Below, piece after piece: positions 46,555 through 57,966 of a stretch of DNA of 64,000 nt; positions within the stretch are counted from its first letter, which is position 1, and the number at the start of each line of letters is the position of its first letter. A program made the translations under genes and the position numbers. Where the stretch lies: positions 10,987,401 through 11,051,400 of the forward strand of contig NC_134310.1 in the NCBI RefSeq assembly GCF_949628215.1. Reading direction: 5' to 3'. The notes below the pieces were generated by a model, which was not told the origin of the DNA, did no database searches, and saw only the letters and a program-made list of their open reading frames with translations. Source of the DNA: Phalacrocorax aristotelis (lineage: Eukaryota; Chordata; Aves; Suliformes; Phalacrocoracidae).

Positions 46555-46849
46555 GGAATTAGACATCTGTGAGCATTTTGCAGGGCTACGATCTCAGGGA
46601 TCACAGAGGTATTATGGGATGGCTTATACAATTGGAGTGCTGCAAGGGATGGATACAGAATCCTTAGGGAAAACAATCCAAGAAGGTGCTCCATGTGAAA
46701 GAGGAGCTGGAGTGCATGGAACTTTGCCTGGGGATGGATGATAAGCCAGTTGAGAGCTTAAGGGTCCGGGTTAGATGACATACCAACGTGGGTGATGTTG
46801 TGGGTATCTGATACAGACCGCCCGATCAGGAAGAAGTAGATATAAGTCT
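46555..46849 (+). mobile_element. CR1 endonuclease fragment
   Basis: Plus-strand piece matching the CR1 endonuclease (LHVKEELECMELCLG, then [10 protein letters not shown]) with stops; joins an LTR at 46850. 46431-46554 shows nothing clear. Confidence 0.65.
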
Positions 46850-47402
46850 TGTGGTGGGCTAACCTTGGCTGGCTGCCAGGTGCCCACCAAGTCGCTCTAT
46901 CACTCCCCCTTCTCAACAGAACGGGGGAGAAAAATGCGATGAAAAGCTCGTGTGTTGAGATAAGGACAGGGAGAAACAGGCTCAGCTTGGGGAAGATTAA
47001 TTTAATTTATTGACAATCAAACAGAGTTGGATAACGAGAAATAAGAACAAATCTAAAAAAGAAACCCCTTCCTCCCAACCCTCGCTTCTTCCCAGGCTCA
47101 ACTTCACTCCCAGCTCTTCTACCTCTTCCCCCTGAGCAGTGCAGGGGGATGGGGAATGGGGGTTGTGGTCAGTTCATAACGCTTTGTCTCTGCCTCTCCT
47201 TCCTCCTCACGCTCTTCCCCAGCTCCAGTGTGTGATCCCACCCACGGGAGACAGTCCTTCACAAACTTCTCCAACGTGGTTCCTTCTCATGGGCTGCAGT
47301 TCTTCAAGAACTGCTCCAGCATGGGTCCTTTCCACAGGGTGCAGTCCTACAAGAATGGACTGCTCCGGTGTGGGTCTCCCCACTGGGTCACAGCTCCTGA
47401 CA
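46850..47402 (-). mobile_element. LTR family D-related, minus strand
   Basis: Minus-strand LTR ending AGCCCACCACA at 46850, with CAATAAATTAAATTAATC (poly(A) region, near 47010) and GGAGCAG-type 49-bp units at 47230-47400. The 5' end is unclear. Confidence 0.68.
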
Positions 47403-47691
47403 TTTTTGTTGGCAGATATTGGGCCTGGGTCCTATGTAACAGGAGACTGACTTCTAGTAAGCTCTAGCAGCTGCTAACAAGCTTTGTCAGCTATTCTTGA
47501 TCAAAGGGTACTTTGTGCTTTTTTGTTTCTAGATGACTCTGGACTAGGGAGGGTCAAACACACTTTCAGCATGGTGCTAGGGAGGACATGTATAAGCGCT
47601 GGGCCTAGAATGTAATGAAGACAGTAGTTTGTGCAGAACTTAACACAGAATGGTTCCAGAAACTGTACTTAATCAGTGTATATATGCTCAT
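47403..47691. other. Unassigned spacer
   Basis: No clear repeat or gene; lies between two LTRs. Confidence 0.4.
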
Positions 47692-48276
47692 TGGGTCTGG
47701 CTGGGATGGAGTTAACTTTCCCCATAGCAGCCCTCATAGTGCTGTGCTTTGTATTTGTAGCTAGAAAGGTGTTGATAACACACCAGTGTTTTGGCTACCG
47801 CTGAGCAGTGCTCCCACAGCATCAAGGCTGTCTCTGCAAAATGCCCCACCCCTTACCCCCAAAGGACAGTAGGCTGGGGGTGGGCAAGAGGTTGGGAGGG
47901 GACATAGCCAGAACAGCTGACCCAAGCTGACCAGAGAGATAGATATTCCAAAACATATGATGTCATGCTCAGCAATAAAAGCTGGGGGGGGGGGGGGGGG
48001 CGGCCTTTGTTATTGTCTTCCGGGGCAACTGCTACATTTACGTTTACATTGTGTGGCTGCACATCGCCTGCTGATGGGAAGTAGAGAATAAGTCTTTTGT
48101 TTTCCTTTGCTTCCACGTGTGGCCTTTGCTTTTGCTTTTGCTTTATTAAACTGCCTTTATCTTGACTCACGAGGGTTTTTTCCATCTTATTTTCTCCCTC
48201 CCAGTCCTGCTGAGTAGGGGGAGTGATAGAGCAGCTTGGTGGGCACCTGGCAGCCAGCCAAGGTCAACCCACCACA
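47692..48276 (+). mobile_element. LTR family C, 5' LTR
   Basis: 585 bp from TGGGTCTGGCTGGG to AACCCACCACA, with CAATAAAAGC as TATA-like element near 47971, a 14-base G run at about 47987-48000, and TTTATTAAACTGCC (poly(A) region). Followed by a primer site and leader, so it is a 5' LTR. Confidence 0.82.
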
Positions 48277-48664
48277 GTCCTTTTTTAGGTGCCCAACATG
48301 GAGCACGAGACAATGGCAGTTTTGAACTAAGCATGCTATAGCTATAGTAGTCATTAAGTGACAAGCTTCTGTGCGGGTCATGGAGTTTGCTGGCTGCACT
48401 GCTTATCTCTTTATTTTGCTGAGCTTGGGAACACGTGAATACAAACAATGGCTATGTGCTTTGCCCTGACATTGATGCCCTTACCATGCTGGGGGAACTA
48501 CCTTGTGGAGATGATGAGGGAATACATCTCCCTCTTCCTAACTGGGATTGATTTGGGTGGTCTTATTATGCAGGCTCCGGAGGTTGTTGTTCACCCTTAC
48601 GTGAGCTGTTTAATACTACTAATTAACGCTATTGGCATATTGTGGGGCTTGCGCAATCTCATAA
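48277..48664 (+). mobile_element. Family C provirus leader with primer site and hydrophobic ORF
   Basis: AGGTGCCCAACATGGAGC at 48287-48304 matches the tRNA-Lys primer site at 14 of 18 positions. An ATG at 48448 opens a hydrophobic ORF (FALTLMPLPCWGNYLVEMM, then CLILLINAIGILWGL) that runs into an inserted CR1 at 48665. The ATG context is homologous to the leader ATG at 36109. Confidence 0.65.
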
Positions 48665-48742
48665 CATCACAGAATCACAGAATCACAGGTTGGAAGGGAC
48701 CTCAGGGATCATCTAGTCCAACCTTTCTAGGAAGAGCGCAGT

Positions 48743-51628
48743 CTAGACAAGATGGCCCAGCACCCTGTCCAGGTGACTCTTGAAGGTGTCCAACGTGGCC
48801 GAGTCGACCGCTTCCCTGGGGAGATTATTCCAATGGTTGACTGTCCTCAATGTGAAAAATTTCCCTCTGGTGTCCAATTGGAATCTCCCCAAGAGCAACT
48901 TGTGTCCATTCCCCCTTGTCCTCTCCATGTGACTCCGTGTAAAAAGGGAGTCCCCATCTTCTTTGTAACTATCCCTTAAGTACTGGTACACGGTGATGAG
49001 ATCCCCTCTGAGCATCCTTTTCTCAAGGCTGAACAAACCTAGTTCTCCCAGCCTATCCTCGTATGGCAGGCTTCCCAGTCCTTTGATCATCTTGGTGGCC
49101 CTTCTCTGGACCCCTTCCAGCCTGTCCACATCCTTTTTGTATAGAGGGGACCAGAACTGTACACAGTACTCCAGGTGTGGCCTGACAAGCGCTGAGTAGA
49201 GTGGGATGATGACTTCTTTATCTCTGCTGGCGATGCCCTTTTTGATGCAACCCAGCATCCTGTTGGCCTTCTTGGCCGCAGCAGCACACTGTTTGCTCAT
49301 GTTGAGCTTCCTGTCCACCAGGACCCCCAGGTCCCTTTCCACAGAGCTGCTCTCCAGCCAGGTGGATCCCAGTCTGTGCTGCACTCCCGGATTATGTTTT
49401 CCCAGGTGCGTGACCTTACACTTGTCCTTGTTGAACTTCATAGGGTTCTTGCTGGCCCACTCTTCCAGCCTATCCAGATCTCCCTGCAGAGCAGCTCTCC
49501 CTTCCGGAGTGTCTACTTCCCCACTCAACTTGGTGTCATCAGCAAACTTCATCAGGCTACACTTGATGCCGTTATCCAGATCGCTTATAAAGATGTTGAA
49601 TAACATTGGGCCCAATATCGATCCCTGGGGGACTCCACTAGTGACAGGTTGCCAGTTTGAGAAAGAGCTATTTACCACCACCCTTTGGGCGCGGCCTGTC
49701 AGCCAGTTCCCCACCTACTGCACAGACCACTTGTCTAGGCCATAACACATTAATTTCTCCAGGAGGAGACTGTGGGGGACCGTATCAAAGGCCTTGGAGA
49801 AGTCCAGGTAAACAATGTCCACCGCCCGCCCCATGTCAACCAGGCAAGTCCCTTTGTCATAGAAGGCCACCAGGTTTGTCAAGCACGATCTGCCTTTAGT
49901 GAAGCCATGTTGGCTTTTCCCAATCAGGTGCTTCCATTGACTTGTGATGGCCCCCAGGAGGATTCGTTCCATAACTTTCCCGGGGATTGAAGTAAGGCTG
50001 ATGGGCCTATAGTTACCCGGATCCTCCCTCGAGCCCTTCTTGTAGCTAGGGGTAACATTTGCCTTCCTCCAGTCCTCTGGGACATCCCCCGTTCTCCACG
50101 ACTTCTCGAAGATTATGGAGAGTGGCCTTGCGATGATGTCAGCCAGCTCTCTCAACTCCCTCGGGTGGATGGCGTCAGGGCCCATTGATTTGTGGGGGTC
50201 AAGCTCCTGTAGTAATTCATATACTAACTCTTCCTTCACCGATGGTGGGTCGGTGTTTGGTTCAATTGGCAATTTTGTTCCCAAAGCCTGGGACCCTACA
50301 GTGCTGGTAAAGACAGAGGTGAAGAAGGTGTTGAGGACCTCTGCCTTTTCTGCATCATTGGTGATTGATTCTCCTTTTCTGTTTTACAGTGGGCCTATGT
50401 TTTCCTTCTTTTTCTCCTTATGGTTGACATGTCTGAAGAAACCTTTCTTGTTATTTTTTATGTCTACAGCCAGTTTCAATTCAAATTGGGCTTTTGCTTT
50501 TCTAACTGCGTCTCTGCACTCTCTGGCTATGCCCTTGTAGTTCTCGGTGGATAATCCTCCACTTCTCCATTTCTGGTGTGCTTCCCTTTTGGATTTGAGT
50601 AGACCCAGGAGGTCATGGTGGAGCCATGGGGGCCTCTTGCTCCGCTTACTTCCCTTTCCTTTGTAGGGGATAAATTGGCTTTGTGCTTCCCATAGAGAGT
50701 TCTTGAAGAATTCCCAGCTCTCACTAGCTCCTTTGTATTCCATGGAAGCTTCCCATCGAACCCCTCCCAACTGAGCCCTGAGTGAACTGAAGTTTGCTCT
50801 TCTAAAATCCAGAACCCTTGTCTTAGAGCTGACCTTCAGCACACTCAGCAGGATCCCGAACTCCACAATATTGTGGTCACTGCAGCCAAGGCTATCACTA
50901 ACCGAGATATTACAAAGCAGGCTTTCTCGGTTTGTGAATAGCAAGTCCAGCAGCACCTCCTTCCTGCTTGGCACATCTAACATTTGTATCAGGAAACAGT
51001 CCTCTATACATTCCAGGAATCTGGTGGATGCCATGTGAGCTGCCGTATTGTTCTTCCAGGAGATGTCTGGGTAGTTGAAGTCACCCATCAGGACCAGGTT
51101 CTGTTGGCCAGAAGCTTGCTTTAGTGCCCCAAATATTGCTTTGATGGCTTCGTCACCGTGGTTAGGAGGTCGATAGCAGATGCCCACTGTGAGGTCCTGC
51201 TTGGAGACGACCCCTCTGACTTTAACCAAGAGGCATTCGATAGAGCAGTCGCAATCACCATAGTTGACTTCGATACGTTCAAGGTGTTCCTTGATGTAGA
51301 GTGCAACTCCTCCACCTCTTCTACCTTGCCTGTCTTTACGAAAGAGCTTGTAACCGTCCATTGCGATCCCCCAGTCGTTTGAGTTGTCCCACCATGTTTC
51401 AGTTGCTCCTATGACGTCATACCCTTCTGAGTGGGCACGGAGCTCCAGTTCCTCCTGTTTGTTACCTAGACTGCGTGCATTCGTGTACATACACTTGAGG
51501 TGTTTACTCTTTTGTTTCACCTCTTGGGAGACAGCTAAGGAACCTTTATCACCACACTGCTTGGCCTGACTTACTCCCCCGTTGGATGTGCTGGTGTGAG
51601 CGTTTTCTCCACGGATCCCACCCCCCAA
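48743..51628 (-). pseudogene. CR1 ORF2 (endonuclease-reverse transcriptase), two nonsense codons
   Basis: One continuous frame of about 962 codons interrupted by only two stops, at 50384-50386 and 49715-49717; the three open parts (50387-51628, 49718-50284 onward, 48743-49714) share one frame. The endonuclease has TNARSLGNKQEELELRA, GATETWWD, GDFNYPDISW and GCSDHNIVEF. The RT has [65 protein letters not shown] and FADDTKL. The C-terminal [18 protein letters not shown] block is present. Two stops make it inactive as assembled. Confidence 0.9.
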
Positions 51629-51633
51629 ATCCT

Positions 51634-52578
51634 TCAGTTTAAAGCCCGCCTCACCAAATTAGCCAGCCTACTGCTGAAGATTCCCTTACCCCTTTTAGAC
51701 AGGTGGATTCCATCCCTCCCTAGCACGTTGTCGTCATTGAAGAACACCCCATTGTCATAAAAGCCAGACCCCTCACGGTGGCACCAGCCACGTAGCCAGG
51801 AGTTGATATACATTATGCTCCTGTTTCTGGCTGCTCCCTTCCCTCGAACTGGCAAAATGGAAGAGAAGATCACTTGGGCGCCAATGTTTTTCACTTGCTC
51901 CCCCAGGGCTTGAAAGTCTTCCTTGATTTTACCCAGGTTGCGGCTCTCGGTGTCATTTATGCCTACATGAAATAGTAATAGCGTATAGTAGTCTGTTTTC
52001 CTGATGAGTTGTGGCACCCTCTCAGCGACGTCTCGGACCTTGGCTCCTGGGAGGCAGCATACCTCTCGTGACTCCCTGTCAGGTCGGCAGATGGGTGCCT
52101 CAGTACCCTTCAACTGAGAGTCACCCACCACGAGCACTCGTCGTTTCTTTTTACGATGTCCACTGTGTGTTGCTGGTACAGTTTCTATCTCTGCCTCAGC
52201 TCCTCTAATACTGCACAGCCTCTTAACCGTTTCCTGCAATTCAGCCACCTGACGTAACAGGTAATCAACCTGTGCACACCTCGTGCAGGTACTTACCTTT
52301 TCATCAGGAGGGGTGTTTGGGCATTTGCCGCAACCCACTGCCTGTACTGACGTGTCCTTTCTTACCAGACCCGCCTGGGTGGATGAGACTGACATCTCGG
52401 GGGCTTTCGCTGAATGAACAGTGGTTTTAGCTCTGAGGCGAGTGCCCACCATTTTGCCCGAGGCCGAAGCACTTGCCTGAGCTGTGGACCTACAAGCGGG
52501 CTGTGGCGTCCCTCCTGCTCGCCCTGCCAGTGTGAACTGCTGCGCAAACTGCCACGCCACGCCCTTCTGACGCGCCAC
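51634..52578 (-). CDS. CR1 ORF1 protein, SGNH-esterase type
   Basis: Intact 314-codon ORF. Residues about 80-105 hold paired cysteines (CGKC...CTRC), like the zinc/PHD-type motif of CR1 ORF1. A leucine-rich LLRQVAELQETVKRL stretch follows (likely coiled coil). From about residue 145 comes an SGNH hydrolase-like domain with VVGDSQ (block I Ser), HVGINDT (block III) and GRDGIHLS (block V Asp/His), so all catalytic blocks are present. CR1/L2-type ORF1 proteins bind nucleic acid and carry an esterase domain (known). The stop lies 5 nt before ORF2 opens. Confidence 0.88.
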   Translation of the reverse strand: MARQKGVAWQFAQQFTLAGRAGGTPQPACRSTAQASASASGKMVGTRLRAKTTVHSAKAPEMSVSSTQAGLVRKDTSVQAVGCGKCPNTPPDEKVSTCTRCAQVDYLLRQVAELQETVKRLCSIRGAEAEIETVPATHSGHRKKKRRVLVVGDSQLKGTEAPICRPDRESREVCCLPGAKVRDVAERVPQLIRKTDYYTLLLFHVGINDTESRNLGKIKEDFQALGEQVKNIGAQVIFSSILPVRGKGAARNRSIMYINSWLRGWCHREGSGFYDNGVFFNDDNVLGRDGIHLSKRGKGIFSSRLANLVRRALN

Positions 52579-52823
52579 GCCCTGTTTGCCGCACTCCAGG
52601 TAGCTCGCTCTCCCTAGGGGTTGTTTAAATCTCCCGACGTTGCTTCTGGCAACGCCCCACGCCGCGTCAGCTGCACGTCAGCCTCGCTCGCGAGAGCTGC
52701 CGGCTCCTGACGGGTCCCTCTGCTCACCCCCGGGCTTCTCGGGTACGAGGAACTGCTTTGCCTGCACCGATCTAGCGCTGAGCCACGGGACTCCCCCTTG
52801 CCGCCGCTGAGCTCCTCGCCGAC

Positions 52824-53174
52824 TGATGTCCTCTGGGACATCCCCCGTCCTTCAGTACTTCTCGAAGATTATGGAGAGTGGGCTCACAATGACGTCAGCC
52901 AGCTCTCTCAACTCCCTCGGGTGGATGGCGTCAGGGCCCATCAATTTGTAGGGGTCAAGCTTCTGTAGTAATTCATGTACTAACTCTTCCTTCACTGATG
53001 GTGGGTCGGTGTTTGGATCAACCGGCAATTTCGTTCCCAAAGCCTGGGCCCCAACAGTGTTGGTAAAGACAGAGGTGAAGAAGGTGTTGAGGACCTCTGC
53101 CTTTTCTGCATCATTGGTGATTGACTCTCCTTTTCCATTTAACAGTGGGCCTATGTTTTCCTTTTTTTTTCTGG
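52824..53174 (-). mobile_element. Second CR1 piece duplicating the RT start
   Basis: 351 bp nearly identical to 50075-50405 (MGTKLPVDPNTDPPSVKEEL, then MGPDAIHPRELRELADVIV), same strand, joined directly to the 5' end of the full CR1. Either a second truncated insertion of the same subfamily or a local rearrangement. Confidence 0.85.
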
Positions 53175-53545
53175 CATCAGAGGAGAAGAGGCATGAGAAA
53201 CAGTGGACAAGGAGGTCAGTGGGTCCATATCATCAATTAGTAAGGAAGGAGGAGGAAGGGTTTGATCAGGAAGCCAGTCCTTCAGCAAAGAAACAGGAAG
53301 AAGTGGTGAGACAAATCAGACAAGAGGGAGAAACCACCCTGTCCCTGACCTCAAAAGAACTTCAAGGCATGCGGAAAGATTACAGCTGCCAAGCAGGTGA
53401 GTGGATTGCTGCCTGGCTGCTCCGATGCTAGGATAATGGGGCCAACAGTCAGCAACTGGACGGTAAGGAAGCCCAATGGCTGGGATCCCTTGCTAGAAAC
53501 CGGGCAATTGAGAGAGGACTTGGAAAAGAAAGAGGCAGCAGTTTG
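53175..53545 (+). pseudogene. ERV gag fragment (family C provirus)
   Basis: Plus-strand sequence encoding MRKDYSCQAGEWIAAWLLRC, then WDNGANSQQLDGKEAQWLGS, clearly related to the gag remnant at 6301-6633. Preceded in frame by a charged, Q/E-rich stretch (53175-53330). A TAG lies within the LLRCWD block. It continues the provirus whose LTR and leader lie at 47692-48664, split by CR1. Confidence 0.75.
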
Positions 53546-53798
53546 CAGTCACATGATATGGAATATCCCTTTGGCCAGTTTGAATCTGCTCTCTTAGCTG
53601 TGCCCCCTCCCCTCCCGGCTTCTTGTGCACCCGGCAGAGCACGGGAAGCTAAAGAAGTCCTTGACTAGTATAAGCGCTACCTAGCAACAACTAAAACATC
53701 GGTGTGTTAGCAACATTATTTTCGCACTAAGTCCAAAGCACAGCACTATACCAGCTACAGTGAAGAAAAATTAACTCTATCCCAGCTAAAACCATGAC
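53546..53798 (-). mobile_element. LTR family A-related fragment
   Basis: Minus-strand 5' half of an LTR (start TGTCATGGTTTTAGC at 53798) truncated in U3 at about 53546, where it joins gag. Confidence 0.75.
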
Positions 53799-54289
53799 AG
53801 TTTTTCAAAGTTCTTCCTCACTGTTAATTTCTTTTATGGTAATATTTATTAGGAAGATATGTGACAGAGTAGGTTTTGGGGATTATATCCATATTCCTTC
53901 CCTCCCCCTTCCCCCCAATACTGAAAATCAGGAAAAGAAAAAAAGATGAAACTCATAAAAATAGAATTATCAGTTTACATCCTTACTAAATTAGATGCAT
54001 TTTCCCATATTTTTTTTTGGCCAGCTGCTGTTGGTACCTTTCCGATTATCCAGAAAAAAAGAAAACTGCAAAGCAGTACTTGCAAATATTTTCCTGAGTT
54101 GCTTCTTACAGCAGAGCTAACAGAGGCAGCCAACAGATGTAGCACTTTGCTCAGAAGGGGGCCAGAAACTGCAGAGAACAGCCTCCATGTCCTGAGCAAT
54201 GGTGTTAATGTGTCACAGGGCACCACCTCCAGCTATTGGAGCAACTACCTCTATAATGTCAGAGGCCTCAATCCAGACCAAACTTCCTA
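53799..54289. other. Unassigned sequence
   Basis: Mixed AT-rich DNA; an open frame at 53946-54290 has no recognisable domain. It may include the 5' part of the following CR1. Confidence 0.4.
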
Positions 54290-56412
54290 GGGAGGATGCA
54301 GGTCTCAGAGTACAGTGAGTGCCTGGGGTCTCTCACTGAGGCTGTGGCAGAGGGAGACAGTTTCCTTGCCTGCAGAAGGTGTGCAGTGGTACGGGGTCTG
54401 TGTTGCCAAGGAGGTGCAGGAAGAGGTCAGCAGACTGTGTGGTATCAGAGGTGGTGAGAAAGAGATCAGTGGGATCTTTTTCAAGACCCTGCAGCCTGAA
54501 CCCTCAGCTCTATTGAAGGAGGATCAGGTGGTCTGTGCTTATTGGGTTAGGAAATGGCAAAGGCTGGAAGCTTGGGACTTCTGGCAACAGGAAGAAGGCG
54601 CCTGCTCCACCTGCATATCTCCAACTAAAGAACAGGTTCAGTACCCTCGCAGCAGATGAGGGTCTGGGAACTCTGTCCAATGAGGCATCTGAGCTAGCTA
54701 AGCCTGAGCCACGCAGCAGCACCAGAAGGAAGCGGCAAGTGATAATAGTGGGAGACTCCATGCTGTAGGGGATGGGGGCCCACATCTGACCTGCTGTGTT
54801 GGGAGGTTCACTGCTTGCTGGGGGTTGGATCTGGGATGCTGCGGAGATACTGCCAAGATTTGTCCGACCCTCGGACTATTCACGAATTGCGAATCTTCAT
54901 GTGGGCACCAACGGTACTGCCAGAGGAGACCTGGAGCATATCAGGTGTGACTACATGCATCTGGTGGCGATGGTCAAGGGCATGGGGGCTCAGGTGGATT
55001 CCTCCTTGACCTTTAATCTATGAATGATTCTTGATCTTTGACCAGTGTTTTTTTGATTAAAGGATTATGATGTATGAGGATCAAAAATAAATAAAAATTA
55101 ATAATTTTAAATAGGATAAAAGGGTTAAGATGTTATGAGGATCATAATTTACAACATCCTGTTGTAAAAGAAAACCATCTTTACCAACAGGCCGGCCAAC
55201 CTGGTGAGGAGAACTGTAAACTTGAAATGACAGGGGAGGGAGATGACGACCCATAATCAAGCGGGGGAGTGGTGGAATGGGTTGGAAAGCACAGGAAAAA
55301 CTGAAGAGCGAGAGCTTGTAATCAGCAAAACAGGGCTGAAGGGGAGATGCTCTGTTGGACGCAATTCTTACAAGCAAGGAAGCTTTCCTTACAATTCTTA
55401 CAAACTGTTTGGTGGTGTGAAAGGTTGGGGAGCAGGCTGGGCTGCATTGACCATGAGGTGGTGGAGTTGAGAATCCTGAGAGGAGGGAACAAGGCAAATG
55501 GCAGGATCACAACTCCAAACTTCAGGAGAGCAGACTTTGGCCTGTGCAGGGACCTGCTTGGAAGAATCGCATGAGAGACAGTCCTGGAGAGCAGAGGGGT
55601 TCTAGGAGACCTGCTTGATATTCAGGGATCTTCTCCTCCAAGCTCAGGAATGGTCCATCATGACGAGCAGGAAATCAAGCAAAGGTGACAGGTCTGCATG
55701 GACGAACAAGGAGCTCCCGACTAAACTCAAACATGAAAAGGAAGCATACATGGGCTGGAAAAAGGAGCAAGTGACCCAGGAGGAATGCAGACACACTGTC
55801 CAAGTGTGCAGAGATGGGGTTAGGAAAGCCAAAGCCCACCTGGAGTTGAAACTGGCGAGGGATGTGAAGGGCAACATTAAGGGTTTCTACAGGTACATCA
55901 GCAGCAAAATGAAGACCAGAGAAAATGTGGGCCTGCTGCTGAATGGGGCAGGGAACCTGATGACAAAGGACATGGGAAAGGCCGAGGTACCAAATGCCTT
56001 CTACACCTGAGTCTTTACTGGTAAGGATTGCCTTCAGGAATCCCAGGCCTCTGAGACTAGAGGCAAAGTCTGCAAGGAAGAATCCCCCCCAACATTTGAA
56101 CAAATTGGAGATGCACAAGTCCATGGGACCTGATGGGATGCACCCATGAGTGCTGAGGGAGCTGGCTGATGTCATTGCGAGGCCACTCTCAATGATCTTT
56201 GAATGGTCATGGTGATCAGGGGAGGTTCCTGAGGACCGAAGAAAGTAAATGACACTCCAGTCTTCAAGAAGGGCAAGAAGGAGGATCTGGGGAACTACAG
56301 GCTGGTCAGCCTCACCTTGATCCCTGGGAAGATGATGGAGAAAATAATCCTGGAAGCCATTTCCAAAGAAGGTGCTTGGTAGGAATCAGCACGGATTTAA
56401 GAATGGGAAATC

Positions 56413-56813
56413 GCCTTAAGAAAGGCTGAGAGACTTGGTTTTGTTCAGTCTGGACAAGAGAAGACTGAGGGGGGATTTCATCAGTACCTATAAATATCTA
56501 AAGGGTGGGTGTCAGGACAGTGGGACTGGACTCTTTTCAGTGGTGCCCAATGACAGGACAAGGGGCAATGGGCACAAATTGGAACACAGGAAGTTCCAGC
56601 TAAACATGAGAAAAATCTTCTTTATTGTGAGGGTAACAGAGCAGTGGAACAGGCTGCCCAGAGAGGTTGTGGAGTCTCCTTCCCTGGAGACATTCAAAAC
56701 CTGCCTGAACGCGGTCCTGTGCCCCCTGCTCTAGGTGTACCTGCTCAAGCAGGGGGGTTGGACGAGATGATCTCCAGAGGTCCCTTCCGACCCCTACCAT
56801 TCTGTGATTCTGT
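56413..56813 (+). mobile_element. Nested CR1 3' fragment with short flanking repeat
   Basis: 401 bp of young-looking CR1 tail ([20 protein letters not shown], 3' end ATTCTGTGATTCTGTG) inserted into the older CR1. GAAATC occurs at both ends (56407-56412 and 56814-56819), a possible 6-bp target duplication. Confidence 0.82.
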
Positions 56814-57387
56814 GAAATCATGCCTGACGAATATGATAAGCCTTCTACAATGAGGCACCTAGCTTGGTGGATGAGGGGAGAGCAGCAGGTGATGCTCCTT
56901 ATCTTGACTTTAGCAAGGCTTTTGACACTGTCTCCCATAACATCCTCATAGACAAGATGACAAAGTACAGGTTAGATAAGTGGACAGTGAGGTGGACTGA
57001 AAACCGACTGAACTGCCAGGCCCAGACAGTTGTGATCAGAAGTGTAAAGCGCAGCTGAAGGCCGGCCTCTAGTGGTGTCCCCCGGGGTCGATCCTCGGGC
57101 CAATACTGTTTAACAACTTCACTAATGACCTGGACAATGTGACAGAGTGCACCCTCAGCAAGTTTGCAGATGATACAGAATTGGGAGGCACGGTTGACAG
57201 ACCAGATGGCTGTTGTGCCATTCAGAGGGACCTCGACAGTCTGGAGAAATGGGCAGGCGGGAACCTCATGCAGCCCAACAAAGGGAAATGCCAAGTCCTG
57301 CCCCTGGGGATGAATAACATGATGCACCAGTACAAGCTAGGGGCTGACTGGCTGGAAAGCAGCTTTGCAGAGAAGGACATGGGGGTC

Positions 57388-57966
57388 TGCCCCGGTTTCA
57401 GCTGGAAGAGAGTTAAATTCCTTCGTAGTAGCTAGTATGGGGCTATGTTTTGGATTTTTGCTGGAAACAGCGGTGATAATGTGGAGATGTTTTTGGTTGT
57501 TGCTAAGTAGCGCTTACACTGGTCAAGGACTTTTTCAGCTCCCCATGCTCTGCCGGGTGCACAAGAAGCTGGGAGGGGACACAGCCAGGACAGCTGACCC
57601 AAAACTGACCAACGGGATATTCCATACCATATGACGTCATGCTCAGTATATAAAGCTGGGGAAGAAGGAGGAAGGGGGGGACGTTTGGAGTGATGGCGTT
57701 TGTCTTCCCAAGTAACCGTTACGCGTGATGGAGCCCTGCTTTCCTGGGGATGTCTGAACACCTGCCTGCCGATGGGAAGTGGTGAATGAATGCCTTGGTT
57801 TGTTTTGCTTCCGTGCGCAGCTTTTGCTTTACCTTTCAAACTGTCTTTATCTCAACCGATGAGTTGCCTCACTTTTACTCTTCCGATTCTCTCCCCCGTC
57901 CCACCAGGGGGCAGTGAGCGAGCGGCTGCGTGGTGCTTGGTTGCTGACTGGGGCTAAACCACGACA
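57388..57966 (+). mobile_element. Solo LTR, family A, inside CR1
   Basis: 579 bp, TGCCCCGG start (variant of TGTCCTGG), TATATAAAGC near 57647 and a CCACGACA end. It interrupts the CR1 ORF2 between ...DMGV and the AEREPVT-like continuation. Target duplication not clear (GGGTC / GGTGG). Confidence 0.85.

Larger units (their letters stand above)
48665..52823 (-). mobile_element. Nearly full-length CR1 LINE with both ORFs
   Basis: 4.16-kb minus-strand CR1. 3' end at 48665 with the CACAGAATCACAGAATCACAG repeat; ORF2 at 48743-51628, ORF1 at 51634-52578, and about 245 bp of GC-rich 5' sequence. It is the best preserved element in the window. It sits inside the family C provirus, between its leader (48277-48664) and gag (53175-53545). 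Confidence 0.92.

Noticed and set aside
50384-51628. Host AP-endonuclease-like gene
   Set aside because: It is the endonuclease half of CR1 ORF2, continuous with RT in the same frame.
51634-52578. Host GDSL/SGNH esterase gene
   Set aside because: It is CR1 ORF1, directly followed by ORF2 and bounded by CR1 ends; related pieces occur at 45746 and 54290.
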